Assembly: GCA_903932565.1 (NCBI GenBank)
Contig: CAIZGQ010000739.1
Location: forward strand, 1 to 9,812
Source of the DNA: an uncultured Hyphomicrobiales bacterium
Lineage (GTDB): Bacteria > Pseudomonadota > Alphaproteobacteria > Rhizobiales > Beijerinckiaceae
Direction of reading: 5' to 3'
Length of the DNA stretch: 9,812 nucleotides
A program made the position numbers and the translations under genes. This document shows positions 1 to 6,052 of the stretch, piece after piece. Under the pieces are notes generated by a model. The model made no database searches and was not told the origin of the DNA. It saw only the letters and a list, made by a program, of their open reading frames with translations. Positions within the stretch are counted from its first letter, which is position 1. Every line of letters starts with the position of its first letter.

Positions 1-678
1 GATGAAGGCCCGGCGACGGCGCGTTGCTATGTGCTCGTGACGCCCGACGGGGAGCGCACGATGAACACGTATCTTGGTGCGTGCCAGAACCTTTCGGTTG
101 CGGATCTCGACGAGGCTGCGATTGCTTCGTCATCGATCTTGTATCTCGAAGGCTATTTGTGGGACCCGGCCGCCGCCAAGGAGGCCTTTGTGAGGGCTGC
201 TGAGATTTCCCATAAAGCGGGGAACCGTGTCGCTTTGACTTTATCGGATTCGTTTTGCGTTGATCGATACCGCGATGAGTTTCTCAACCTTCTTCGCAAT
301 GGAACGGTCGATATCCTTTTTGCCAACGAGCACGAATTGAAGTCGCTGTATCAGACCGCTGATTTCGCCAGTGCCCTGTCTGCCTTGAAACAGGAAAAAA
401 TCCTTGGTGTTGTGACGTGTTCTGAAAATGGGTCAATTGTCGTCAGCGGGGATACGTTCATCAGAACGCCCGCGCAGCCAATCGACAAGCTCGTTGACAC
501 GACCGGCGCGGGCGATCTGTTTGCCGCTGGTTTTCTCGCGGGTCTCTGTCAGAACTCGGATTATGGCCATTGTGCAACGCTTGGTGCTTTGGCAGCTGCC
601 GAAATCATTCAGCATTATGGCGCACGTCCAGAGACCAATCTGCGCGAATTGGCAAACAGCAGCGGCATAAAGATCTGA
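1..678 (+). CDS. PfkB-family carbohydrate/nucleoside kinase, probable adenosine kinase (5' end missing)
   Basis: The frame is open from base 1, so the start and roughly the first 100 residues lie outside the window; 225 residues are visible. The PfkB (ribokinase) family transfers phosphate from ATP to a sugar hydroxyl in the cytoplasm. The visible part begins with GPATARCYVLVTPDGERT, a segment I recognise from alphaproteobacterial proteins annotated as adenosine kinase, in the substrate-lid half of the fold. The second PfkB signature, DTTGAGD, lies at 496-516; its last Asp (codon 514-516) is the catalytic base, and the GAG forms the anion hole. The typical C-terminal helices follow. The gene ends 10 bp from the convergent coaA stop. 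An internal GTG at 31 is not the real start, because it would remove conserved residues. Family assignment is firm; adenosine specificity is inferred from sequence resemblance only. Confidence 0.85.
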   Translation, partial: DEGPATARCYVLVTPDGERTMNTYLGACQNLSVADLDEAAIASSSILYLEGYLWDPAAAKEAFVRAAEISHKAGNRVALTLSDSFCVDRYRDEFLNLLRNGTVDILFANEHELKSLYQTADFASALSALKQEKILGVVTCSENGSIVVSGDTFIRTPAQPIDKLVDTTGAGDLFAAGFLAGLCQNSDYGHCATLGALAAAEIIQHYGARPETNLRELANSSGIKI

Positions 679-688
679 GTGCTGCGGA

Positions 689-1642
689 TCATAATTTACG
701 GAGGGCAACCTGCTCAATGCGGTGCGTGGGGCCCTTCGTCAGAACCAGACTTGCCCGAGGGCGAGTGGGCGAAATGTTTTCAAGAAGATTGCGCAGGTTG
801 ATCTTGGTCCAGATTTGCCTCGCCATCGCTTCAGCTTCCGGGTCGCTCAGGTCAGCATAGCGTTTGAAATACGAACGCGGATCACGAAACGACGTCTGTC
901 GCAAACGCATGAAGCGGGCGATATACCAGCGCTCCAGATCCTCCAAGTCCCCGTGCAAATAGATCGAAAAATCGAAGAAGTCCGACACGAACGGAATTTC
1001 TGCGCCTGGTTTATTGGGCAGCAAGACGTTGAGCCCTTCGACGATCAGGATGTCGGGGCGGTCTATGACCACGCTCCCATCCGGCACGACGTCATATTCA
1101 AGATGCGAATAAATCGGCGCGTGAACTTTGTGTTTGCCGGCCTTGATATCGGCAAGAAATCGAAGGAGCGCAGCTCCGTCATAGCTTTCCGGAAAGCCCT
1201 TTTTTTCCATCAAGCCGTCACGCTCGAGGATGGCGTTTGGATAGAGAAAACCGTCGGTGGTGATCAGCTCCACTTTTGGCGTATTTGGCCAGCGCGACAT
1301 GAGAGCGCTTAGGACGCGAGCCGTCGTCGATTTGCCGACAGCAACAGAGCCCGCAATACCGATGATGTAGGGCACCTTGCCGTCTTCGGCGTCAAGAAAG
1401 CGCTGGGTCGCTTTGAAAAGTCCCTGCGTTGCCGCAACATAAAGTGCGAGCAATCGCGACAGCGGGAGATAAATCGCAACCACTTCTTCAAGTGAAATCG
1501 GGTCGTTGATGGACTGCAGTTTTTGCAGATCGTCAAACGTTAGAGTCAGCGGCGCGTCAGCCCTAAGCCCGGCCCATTCGGTCCTGGTGAAGTGCCGATA
1601 GGGAGACAGATCCTGCGGCAAACCAAGCAATCTCTTATCCAT
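689..1642 (-). CDS. coaA: Type I pantothenate kinase
   Basis: CoaA phosphorylates pantothenate with ATP, the first and usually rate-setting step of coenzyme A synthesis, in the cytoplasm. The protein is 317 residues, matching the roughly 316 of the E. coli enzyme. The P-loop GSVAVGKST sits at about residues 98-106, as in the family, and the N-terminal part reads like prokaryotic type I CoaA (YRHFTRTEWAGLR). I chose the ATG at 1642 because a GAAGG Shine-Dalgarno-like element lies 6 nt upstream and the length fits. An in-frame ATG at 1672 would add ten residues (MRRLCGRRLT) but has no visible ribosome binding site and lies 3 nt beyond the hisE stop. It is the last gene of the his operon, 33 bp after hisE, so it is probably cotranscribed. 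Type I enzymes are generally feedback-inhibited by CoA; this is family knowledge, not read from the sequence. Confidence 0.95.
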   Translation of the reverse strand: MDKRLLGLPQDLSPYRHFTRTEWAGLRADAPLTLTFDDLQKLQSINDPISLEEVVAIYLPLSRLLALYVAATQGLFKATQRFLDAEDGKVPYIIGIAGSVAVGKSTTARVLSALMSRWPNTPKVELITTDGFLYPNAILERDGLMEKKGFPESYDGAALLRFLADIKAGKHKVHAPIYSHLEYDVVPDGSVVIDRPDILIVEGLNVLLPNKPGAEIPFVSDFFDFSIYLHGDLEDLERWYIARFMRLRQTSFRDPRSYFKRYADLSDPEAEAMARQIWTKINLRNLLENISPTRPRASLVLTKGPTHRIEQVALRKL

Positions 1643-1675
1643 CGTTAGCCTTCGGCCGCAGAGGCGGCGCATGGG

Positions 1676-1996
1676 TCAGGAAGGTCTTGACGCCTTTTCC
1701 TCGTGCCCGGATTGGGAGGTCCGCCGTTCAAGCTCAACCATAACATTCTGCAACGGAACGCCGCCGTCGTGTAGCAGAACTAAGAGATGATAGAGAACGT
1801 CGGCAGCTTCAGACGTCAGCCCGGCTTGATCCTTCTGCATTGCGGCAATCACAGCTTCGACGGCTTCTTCACCAAATTTCTTGGCGACGCGATGCGTTCC
1901 CGCCTCCAGTAGAGATTTTGTGTAGGATTTTGCCGCCGCCGCTGTGCTGCGCTCAGAGATCAAGATTGCCAGCGCATCGAGGTTGAACGTTGTCAC
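1676..1996 (-). CDS. hisE: Phosphoribosyl-ATP pyrophosphatase (stand-alone HisE)
   Basis: HisE hydrolyses phosphoribosyl-ATP to phosphoribosyl-AMP and pyrophosphate, the second step of histidine synthesis. The protein is 106 residues, the usual size of the single-domain enzyme; in enterobacteria this domain is fused to HisI. The MazG-like all-alpha metal site is visible as KFGEEAVE at residues 40-47 and SEAADVLYHLLVLL at 62-75, which carry the acidic Mg-binding residues. The start is GTG; a GGGGA element lies about 7 nt upstream and no better in-frame start is near. It follows hisF by 20 bp and precedes coaA by 33 bp. The C-terminal tail (about residue 93 on) is polar and not diagnostic. Confidence 0.95.
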   Translation of the reverse strand: MTTFNLDALAILISERSTAAAAKSYTKSLLEAGTHRVAKKFGEEAVEAVIAAMQKDQAGLTSEAADVLYHLLVLLHDGGVPLQNVMVELERRTSQSGHEEKASRPS

Positions 1997-2016
1997 CTAT
2001 TTTCCCCGCAACCTGA

Positions 2017-2778
2017 TCAGTCGAGGCGCATGTTCAATCCATGGCCCGCCATGAATTGTTTGGCTTCGCCAATTGTAAACTCGCCAAAATGGAAAATCGA
2101 GGCAGCGAGCACCGCGGAGGCATGTCCATCCCGGATGCCGGCGACCAGATGATCAAGGTTGCCGACGCCACCCGATGCAATCAATGGCACAGAGATGGAA
2201 TCCGATACGAGCCGCGTCAGCGGCAAATCAAATCCCACCCGCGTGCCGTCCCGATCCATAGAAGTCAGAAGAATTTCGCCAGCGCCTAGACTCACGACTT
2301 CTTGTGCGAATTCGACTGCGTCAATCCCGGTCGCACGGCGTCCACCGTGGGTAAAAATCTCCCACCGCTCGGCTGCAACCGATTTGGCGTCAATTGCAAC
2401 AACAATACACTGGCTGCCAAACTTTTCCGCTGCGCGCTTCACAAACTCCCTGTCATTCACCGCCGCTGTGTTGATCGACACTTTGTCGGCACCCGCCAAG
2501 AGCAGCGTCCGAATATCGTCCAAGGTCCGGACCCCGCCGCCCACCGTGAGGGGCATGAAGCAAGCCTCAGCTGTGCGCTGAACGACGTCGAGCAGGGTCC
2601 CACGATTTTCGTGGCTCGCGGTGATATCCAAGAAGCAGAGCTCGTCTGCCCCTGCCTTATCGTAGACCATCGCGCTTTCGACCGGATCACCCGCGTCGCG
2701 AAGGTCAACAAAATTGACCCCTTTGACGACGCGCCCGTCCTTCACATCAAGGCAGGGAATGACGCGGGATTTAAGCAC
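2017..2778 (-). CDS. hisF: Imidazole glycerol phosphate synthase, cyclase subunit HisF
   Basis: HisF is the (beta/alpha)8 cyclase that combines PRFAR with ammonia delivered by HisH, giving imidazole glycerol phosphate and AICAR. The GTG at 2778 gives a 253-residue protein beginning MLKSRVIPCLDVKDG, the conserved family N-terminus, and places the two catalytic aspartates at D11 and D130 (VVAIDAK), exactly the numbering of the well-studied Thermotoga enzyme. The frame is open further upstream to 2910, but those 44 codons overlap hisA and look unlike any HisF. Phosphate-binding motifs are visible: LTVGGGVRT near residue 77, LIASGGVGN, and AVLAASIFHFGE near the C-terminus. The start overlaps the hisA stop by 8 nt, and a G-rich stretch about 7 nt upstream may act as a weak Shine-Dalgarno. 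Confidence 0.97.
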   Translation of the reverse strand: MLKSRVIPCLDVKDGRVVKGVNFVDLRDAGDPVESAMVYDKAGADELCFLDITASHENRGTLLDVVQRTAEACFMPLTVGGGVRTLDDIRTLLLAGADKVSINTAAVNDREFVKRAAEKFGSQCIVVAIDAKSVAAERWEIFTHGGRRATGIDAVEFAQEVVSLGAGEILLTSMDRDGTRVGFDLPLTRLVSDSISVPLIASGGVGNLDHLVAGIRDGHASAVLAASIFHFGEFTIGEAKQFMAGHGLNMRLD

Positions 2779-3517
2779 GCTGTAGCCCCCGCGCCTGATG
2801 GATCTTGGCAAGTGCGGTTTCCGGATCGAGCCGCCCGTCGTAAAGCGCCCGCCCACTGATGGCGCCTGCGATTTTAGCGCAATCGGGCTCAAGCAGGCGC
2901 AACACGTCATCCATGGAAGCGAGCCCGCCTGACGCGATGACCGGAATATTTACCGCGTCGGCAAGGGCTAAAGTCGCTTCGACATTGAGGCCCTTGAGCA
3001 CGCCATCGCGTGCGATATCCGTATAAATGACAGCCGCCACGCCAGCGTCTTCAAAGCGCTTTCCAAGGTCTATTGCCGAGACCTGCGAAACTTTAGCCCA
3101 GCCCTCGACTGCAACCTTGCCATCGCGAGCGTCGACTCCGACCGCAATTCGTCCTGGGTAAAGGCGCGCTGCTTCGCGCACCAGATCCGGATCGCGCACT
3201 GCGGCCGTTCCAATGATGACGCGTGAGATGCCTTTGCCGAGCCAGCCTTCGATGGTGCGCATGTCGCGAATGCCACCACCAAGCTGGACCGGCATTTTGA
3301 CGGATTGCACAATGGCTTCGACAGCAATCGCGTTCATCGGTTTCCCAGCAAACGCCCCATCAAGATCGACCACATGGAGATATTCAAACCCCTGCTGCTC
3401 GAACGTGCGCGCCTGCGCGGCGGGATCAACATTGAAGACGGTTGCCTGCGCCATGTCGCCATGGATAAGCCGAACGCAAGCGCCCTCTTTCAAATCGATC
3501 GCTGGAAATAAAATCAC
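2771..3517 (-). CDS. hisA: ProFAR isomerase HisA
   Basis: HisA converts ProFAR to PRFAR by an Amadori rearrangement, the step before HisHF. It is a (beta/alpha)8 barrel and a paralogue of the adjacent hisF. Two in-frame GTG codons compete as the start. The one at 3517 gives a 248-residue protein beginning MILFPAIDLKEG, the normal family N-terminus, with catalytic aspartates at D8 and D129 (VGVDARDG). It forms a GTGA overlap with the hisH stop and has GAGG 8 nt upstream. The GTG at 3526 would add three residues and overlap that ribosome binding site, so I prefer 3517. Phosphate-binding motifs QLGGGIRD, VIASGGLAS and GAISGRALYDG are all present. The 3' end overlaps hisF by 8 nt. Confidence 0.97.
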   Translation of the reverse strand: MILFPAIDLKEGACVRLIHGDMAQATVFNVDPAAQARTFEQQGFEYLHVVDLDGAFAGKPMNAIAVEAIVQSVKMPVQLGGGIRDMRTIEGWLGKGISRVIIGTAAVRDPDLVREAARLYPGRIAVGVDARDGKVAVEGWAKVSQVSAIDLGKRFEDAGVAAVIYTDIARDGVLKGLNVEATLALADAVNIPVIASGGLASMDDVLRLLEPDCAKIAGAISGRALYDGRLDPETALAKIHQARGLQRA

Positions 3518-4164
3518 GGGCGCCACCTCAGAAAATTCGCGATCAGGGCGAGGCCCAGCTTCTGGCTCTTTTCCGGATGGAACTGCGAACCAACGATATT
3601 GTCTCGGCCAACAATCGAAGCAAAGGGCTTGCCGTAGGTTGTGGTGGCGATCGCAGACGCAGTGCTGTCCGGGACAAATTGATAGGAGTGAACGAAATAG
3701 GCGTTCAGGCCATTTTCGCCAGTTGGGATTCCGTCAAGCAGATGGTGCGGACGCTTTTCGTCCAGCGTATTCCAGCCCATGTGCGGAATTTTAAGATCCT
3801 GGTCACCGGTTTCGAGCGCGACGACATCTCCACCGATCCACCCCAGTCCCTGTGTCACCTGGTGTTCATGGCCGCGTGTGGCCAGCAGCTGCATGCCGAC
3901 GCAGATGCCAAAGAAGGGACGCCCCTGATGGAGCACAGCTTCGTGGAGGGCCTCCACCATGCCCGGAATTTCCTCAAGTCCGCGTCGACAATCGGCAAAG
4001 GCCCCCACGCCCGGCAGGACGATGTGGCTCGACGTCCGAAGCTGCTCTGGGTCGGAGGATAGTTGGATTGGCAAATCCAGGCCGTGCTCGCGGGATGCGC
4101 GTTCGAATGCCTTCACCGCAGAGTGCAGGTTGCCCGAGCCGTAATCAACAATTGTAACTGTCAA
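3514..4164 (-). CDS. hisH: Imidazole glycerol phosphate synthase, glutamine amidotransferase subunit HisH
   Basis: HisH is the class I glutaminase that releases ammonia from glutamine and channels it into HisF. The protein is 216 residues, normal for the family. The N-terminus is VTIVDYGSGNLHSAVKAFERA, and the PGVGAF loop is near residue 51. The nucleophile C88 lies in GICVGMQLL, and the rest of the triad, H196 and E198, lies in FHPEKS. The start codon appears to be TTG at 4164: no ATG or GTG is available before the conserved DYGSGN block, and TTG forms a TTGA overlap with the stop of the upstream DUF2628 gene. A GGGGAG element lies about 10 nt upstream. The stop overlaps the hisA start as GTGA. 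The rare start and the overlap suggest translation depends on coupling from upstream (inference). Confidence 0.96.
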   Translation of the reverse strand: MTVTIVDYGSGNLHSAVKAFERASREHGLDLPIQLSSDPEQLRTSSHIVLPGVGAFADCRRGLEEIPGMVEALHEAVLHQGRPFFGICVGMQLLATRGHEHQVTQGLGWIGGDVVALETGDQDLKIPHMGWNTLDEKRPHHLLDGIPTGENGLNAYFVHSYQFVPDSTASAIATTTYGKPFASIVGRDNIVGSQFHPEKSQKLGLALIANFLRWRP

Positions 4165-4658
4165 GCTCTCGTCTCCCCGGCGGGAAAAATCCCGATCATG
4201 GGCTGAGCAATGCTTAAGCCGGACGTTTGTCCGCGATCAAAGGGTGTCGCGTCATCCTTGTAGGAGCTCTGAATCAATATTGGCGCCCGGTCGGCAAAGA
4301 ACCGTTCTTCTGCTTCGCTGCGACCTGATGCAACAATAACATCAATCATTTGCCATTTTTTCAGGCGCAGTCCCAACCGCACGAAGCTTTGAGCCTCATG
4401 ACCCACCAGCCATTCGATAAGGGTCAACATCAACAGCCCACTCAAAAGCTGGATAATGCCTAAATACATCAGAACTCCAACGACGCTTGCGGCAGCAATC
4501 CATGATGCTAGACCGAGCCAAGCGCCCCGGAGGACGAACCACGCGGGGGCATAGGAGGCAGCGGCCCACGAAAAACCGTCCTCGATGAAACGCGCCTGTT
4601 CCAGCCGTGCGGGGAGGCTCTGCCCCTCCGCCGGAATGTGGACTGTAAAGCTGGCCAT
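4161..4658 (-). CDS. DUF2628-type membrane protein encoded within the his operon, function unknown
   Basis: This 165-residue protein has no established function. From memory, small proteins of the DUF2628 type sit between hisB and hisH in many alphaproteobacteria, and this one fits in position, size and layout. The N-terminus (MASFTVHIPA) is polar and followed by a conserved-looking segment (FIEDGFSWAAASYAPAWFVLRGAW). Residues 46-86 are strongly hydrophobic and could form one long or two short transmembrane helices. A basic stretch (RLGLRLKKWQ, about 94-103) follows, then a polar C-terminal tail. No catalytic motif or signal peptide is seen. An AAAGG element lies 7 nt before the ATG. It starts 11 bp after hisB and overlaps hisH by 4 nt. 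It is clearly a real gene because of its tight packing and lack of a competing frame; the DUF name is from memory, not a search. Confidence 0.85.
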   Translation of the reverse strand: MASFTVHIPAEGQSLPARLEQARFIEDGFSWAAASYAPAWFVLRGAWLGLASWIAAASVVGVLMYLGIIQLLSGLLMLTLIEWLVGHEAQSFVRLGLRLKKWQMIDVIVASGRSEAEERFFADRAPILIQSSYKDDATPFDRGQTSGLSIAQPMIGIFPAGETRA

Positions 4659-4669
4659 TTGATTGCCTT

Positions 4670-5263
4670 TCAGCCCCCAAGAGTGCCCTTGGTCGACGGG
4701 ATCGTGTCCAGCTGGCGCGAATCCTTCGACAAAGCTGCACGCATGGCGCGTGCCAGCCCCTTAAAGCAGCTTTCCGCAATGTGATGATCGTTGACGCCAT
4801 AGAGCGTCTCAACGTGGAGTGTGATCCCGGCATTCATGGCAAAGGCTTGGAAAAACTCGCGAACCAATTGTGTGTCGAAAGCGCCAATTTTGTCAGTGTT
4901 AAACGCCGTCCGAAACACGAGAAACGGCCGTCCTGATACGTCCACGCACACGCGGGTCAGCGTCTCATCCATCGGCAAATAGCTGTCCGCATAACGCACG
5001 ATCCCGCGCAGATCGCCGGCCGCCTGTCGAAACGCCTGCCCGAGTGCAATGCCAACGTCCTCAACCGTGTGGTGCATGTCGATATGGAGATCGCCCTTGG
5101 CCTCGATCTCGATGTCGAACAGGCCGTGGCGGGCGAGCTGGTCAAGCATGTGATCAAAGAAGCCAATGCCGGTCTCGATCTTTGCTGTGCCCGACCCATC
5201 AAGTTGGACCGAGACAGAGATCGTGGTTTCCTTGGTCTTGCGCGTGATGCTCGCGGTCCGCAT
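4670..5263 (-). CDS. hisB: Imidazoleglycerol-phosphate dehydratase (monofunctional HisB)
   Basis: HisB removes water from imidazole glycerol phosphate to give imidazole acetol phosphate, using two Mn ions. The protein is 197 residues, the size of the monofunctional enzyme; there is no histidinol-phosphatase domain as in E. coli. The metal-binding histidine motifs are visible: FFDHML at 35-40, HHTVED at 64-69 and NDHHIAE at 158-164, the usual inverted half-repeat pattern. The C-terminus STKGTLGG matches the family. The ATG at 5263 is chosen because it gives the family length and N-terminus; the frame is open another 36 codons upstream, but that stretch looks non-coding and would consume most of the intergenic region. 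GGA about 9 nt upstream is a weak ribosome binding site. It is the first gene of the leftward operon visible here. Confidence 0.97.
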   Translation of the reverse strand: MRTASITRKTKETTISVSVQLDGSGTAKIETGIGFFDHMLDQLARHGLFDIEIEAKGDLHIDMHHTVEDVGIALGQAFRQAAGDLRGIVRYADSYLPMDETLTRVCVDVSGRPFLVFRTAFNTDKIGAFDTQLVREFFQAFAMNAGITLHVETLYGVNDHHIAESCFKGLARAMRAALSKDSRQLDTIPSTKGTLGG

Positions 5264-5425
5264 GTGACGAGTTCCAAATCTGTTCGGATTGGGCTTGTAC
5301 CAAGGGGGGCAAGCTATTGCTACCCTGCCGAGAGAGTGTGCGGCCCGGGTCGCCCTTGCATCCAAGTGCATGAGACCATAGACCGCCTGCGAACCTGTAA
5401 TCTTCCCCAGTCATAAGGGCTTCAG
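5264..5425. promoter_or_regulatory. Divergent intergenic region between hisB and hslV
   Basis: These 162 bp separate two operons transcribed away from each other, so both sets of promoters should be here. The rightward side has a candidate heat-shock promoter (listed separately). On the leftward side I could not find a convincing -35/-10 pair for hisB. The hisB leader also lacks a short ORF with a run of His codons, so classical enteric-type his attenuation is not supported. Several CTTG/CAAG words occur (5294, 5301, 5310, 5355, 5363) and can form short alternative hairpins. Confidence 0.6.
5355..5381 (+). promoter_or_regulatory. Candidate heat-shock (sigma-32 type) promoter for hslVU
   Basis: CTTG at 5355-5358 is followed after 17 nt by CCATAG at 5376-5381. 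This resembles the sigma-32 arrangement (CTTG, 17-18 bp, C-rich/CAT-containing -10). A start site near 5388 would give a leader of about 38 nt before hslV. The -10 is an imperfect match, so this is a prediction supported mainly by position and by hslVU being a heat-shock operon in many proteobacteria. Confidence 0.4.
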
Positions 5426-5998
5426 ATGAAACTTGGCGGCACTGAGGGGCAAGGCTGGCACGGAACGACGATTCTGATGGTTCGGAAAAGCAACCGGCTC
5501 GTGATGGCGGGCGATGGTCAGGTCAGCATCGGAGCCACTGTCGTCAAAGCGAACGCAAAAAAAGTCCGCCGTCTGGGTGGCGGAGCTGTTGTTGCGGGCT
5601 TTGCTGGGGCCACGGCAGACGCATTCACGCTGTTCGAGCGGCTTGAGGCCAAGCTCGATCAATATCCCGCACAATTGACCCGGGCCTGTGTCGAACTCGC
5701 CAAAGATTGGCGAACGGATCGGTACTTGAGGAAACTTGAAGCCATGATGCTGGTGGCGGACAAGCAAACCGGGCTTGTCCTGACTGGCACAGGTGACGTG
5801 CTGGAGCCGGAAGTCAGGGACGGTGGCATGGTCATGGCAATTGGATCGGGCGGCAATTATGCCTTGTCGGCCGCCCGCGCCTTGATCAGCACGGACCTTG
5901 ATGCGGATGCAATCGTCCGGAGGTCCATGGAAATTGCCGCAGAGATTTGCGTTTACACGAACAGTCAGATCGTAATCGAATCCATCGATCTAATCTGA
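5426..5998 (+). CDS. hslV: HslV (ClpQ) protease subunit
   Basis: HslV forms the double-ring threonine protease chamber that degrades unfolded proteins handed over by the HslU ATPase. The protein is 190 residues. The catalytic N-terminal threonine should be T14 in HGTTILMVRK, so a 13-residue propeptide (MKLGGTEGQGWHG) is removed on maturation; T14 is followed by a second Thr, as in E. coli mature HslV. Other family blocks are GDGQVSIGATVVKANAKKVR, GFAGATADAFTLFERLE and GSGGNYALSAARAL. The ATG at 5426 has AAGGG 6 nt upstream, a good ribosome binding site. It leads the hslVU operon and is divergent from hisB. Propeptides of this size are usual in alphaproteobacteria, whereas E. coli has only Met. 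Confidence 0.97.
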   Translation: MKLGGTEGQGWHGTTILMVRKSNRLVMAGDGQVSIGATVVKANAKKVRRLGGGAVVAGFAGATADAFTLFERLEAKLDQYPAQLTRACVELAKDWRTDRYLRKLEAMMLVADKQTGLVLTGTGDVLEPEVRDGGMVMAIGSGGNYALSAARALISTDLDADAIVRRSMEIAAEICVYTNSQIVIESIDLI

Positions 5999-6052
5999 GG
6001 TCTTTTCTCCTCGGCCACGCCCCTATTTTTGATTTGGTTGGATAGACGTGAA

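Noticed and set aside
679..688. Bidirectional terminator between the PfkB gene and coaA
   Set aside because: Only 10 bp separate the stops. A 5-bp GCAGC/GCTGC pairing (659-685) has a long loop and no T-run, so I do not call a terminator.
722..1312. A 196-codon plus-strand open frame opposite coaA
   Set aside because: coaA on the other strand has a P-loop and full family length; the antisense product has no recognisable motif.
2779..2910. N-terminal extension of HisF by 44 codons
   Set aside because: It overlaps hisA, resembles no HisF, and would shift the catalytic aspartates away from positions 11 and 130.
5264..5371. N-terminal extension of HisB by 36 codons
   Set aside because: The sequence looks non-coding, the protein would be longer than the family, and the ATG at 5263 gives the normal N-terminus.
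5264..5425. Histidine leader peptide / enteric-type attenuator upstream of hisB
   Set aside because: No short minus-strand ORF here contains a run of His codons, and no terminator hairpin with a T-run precedes hisB.
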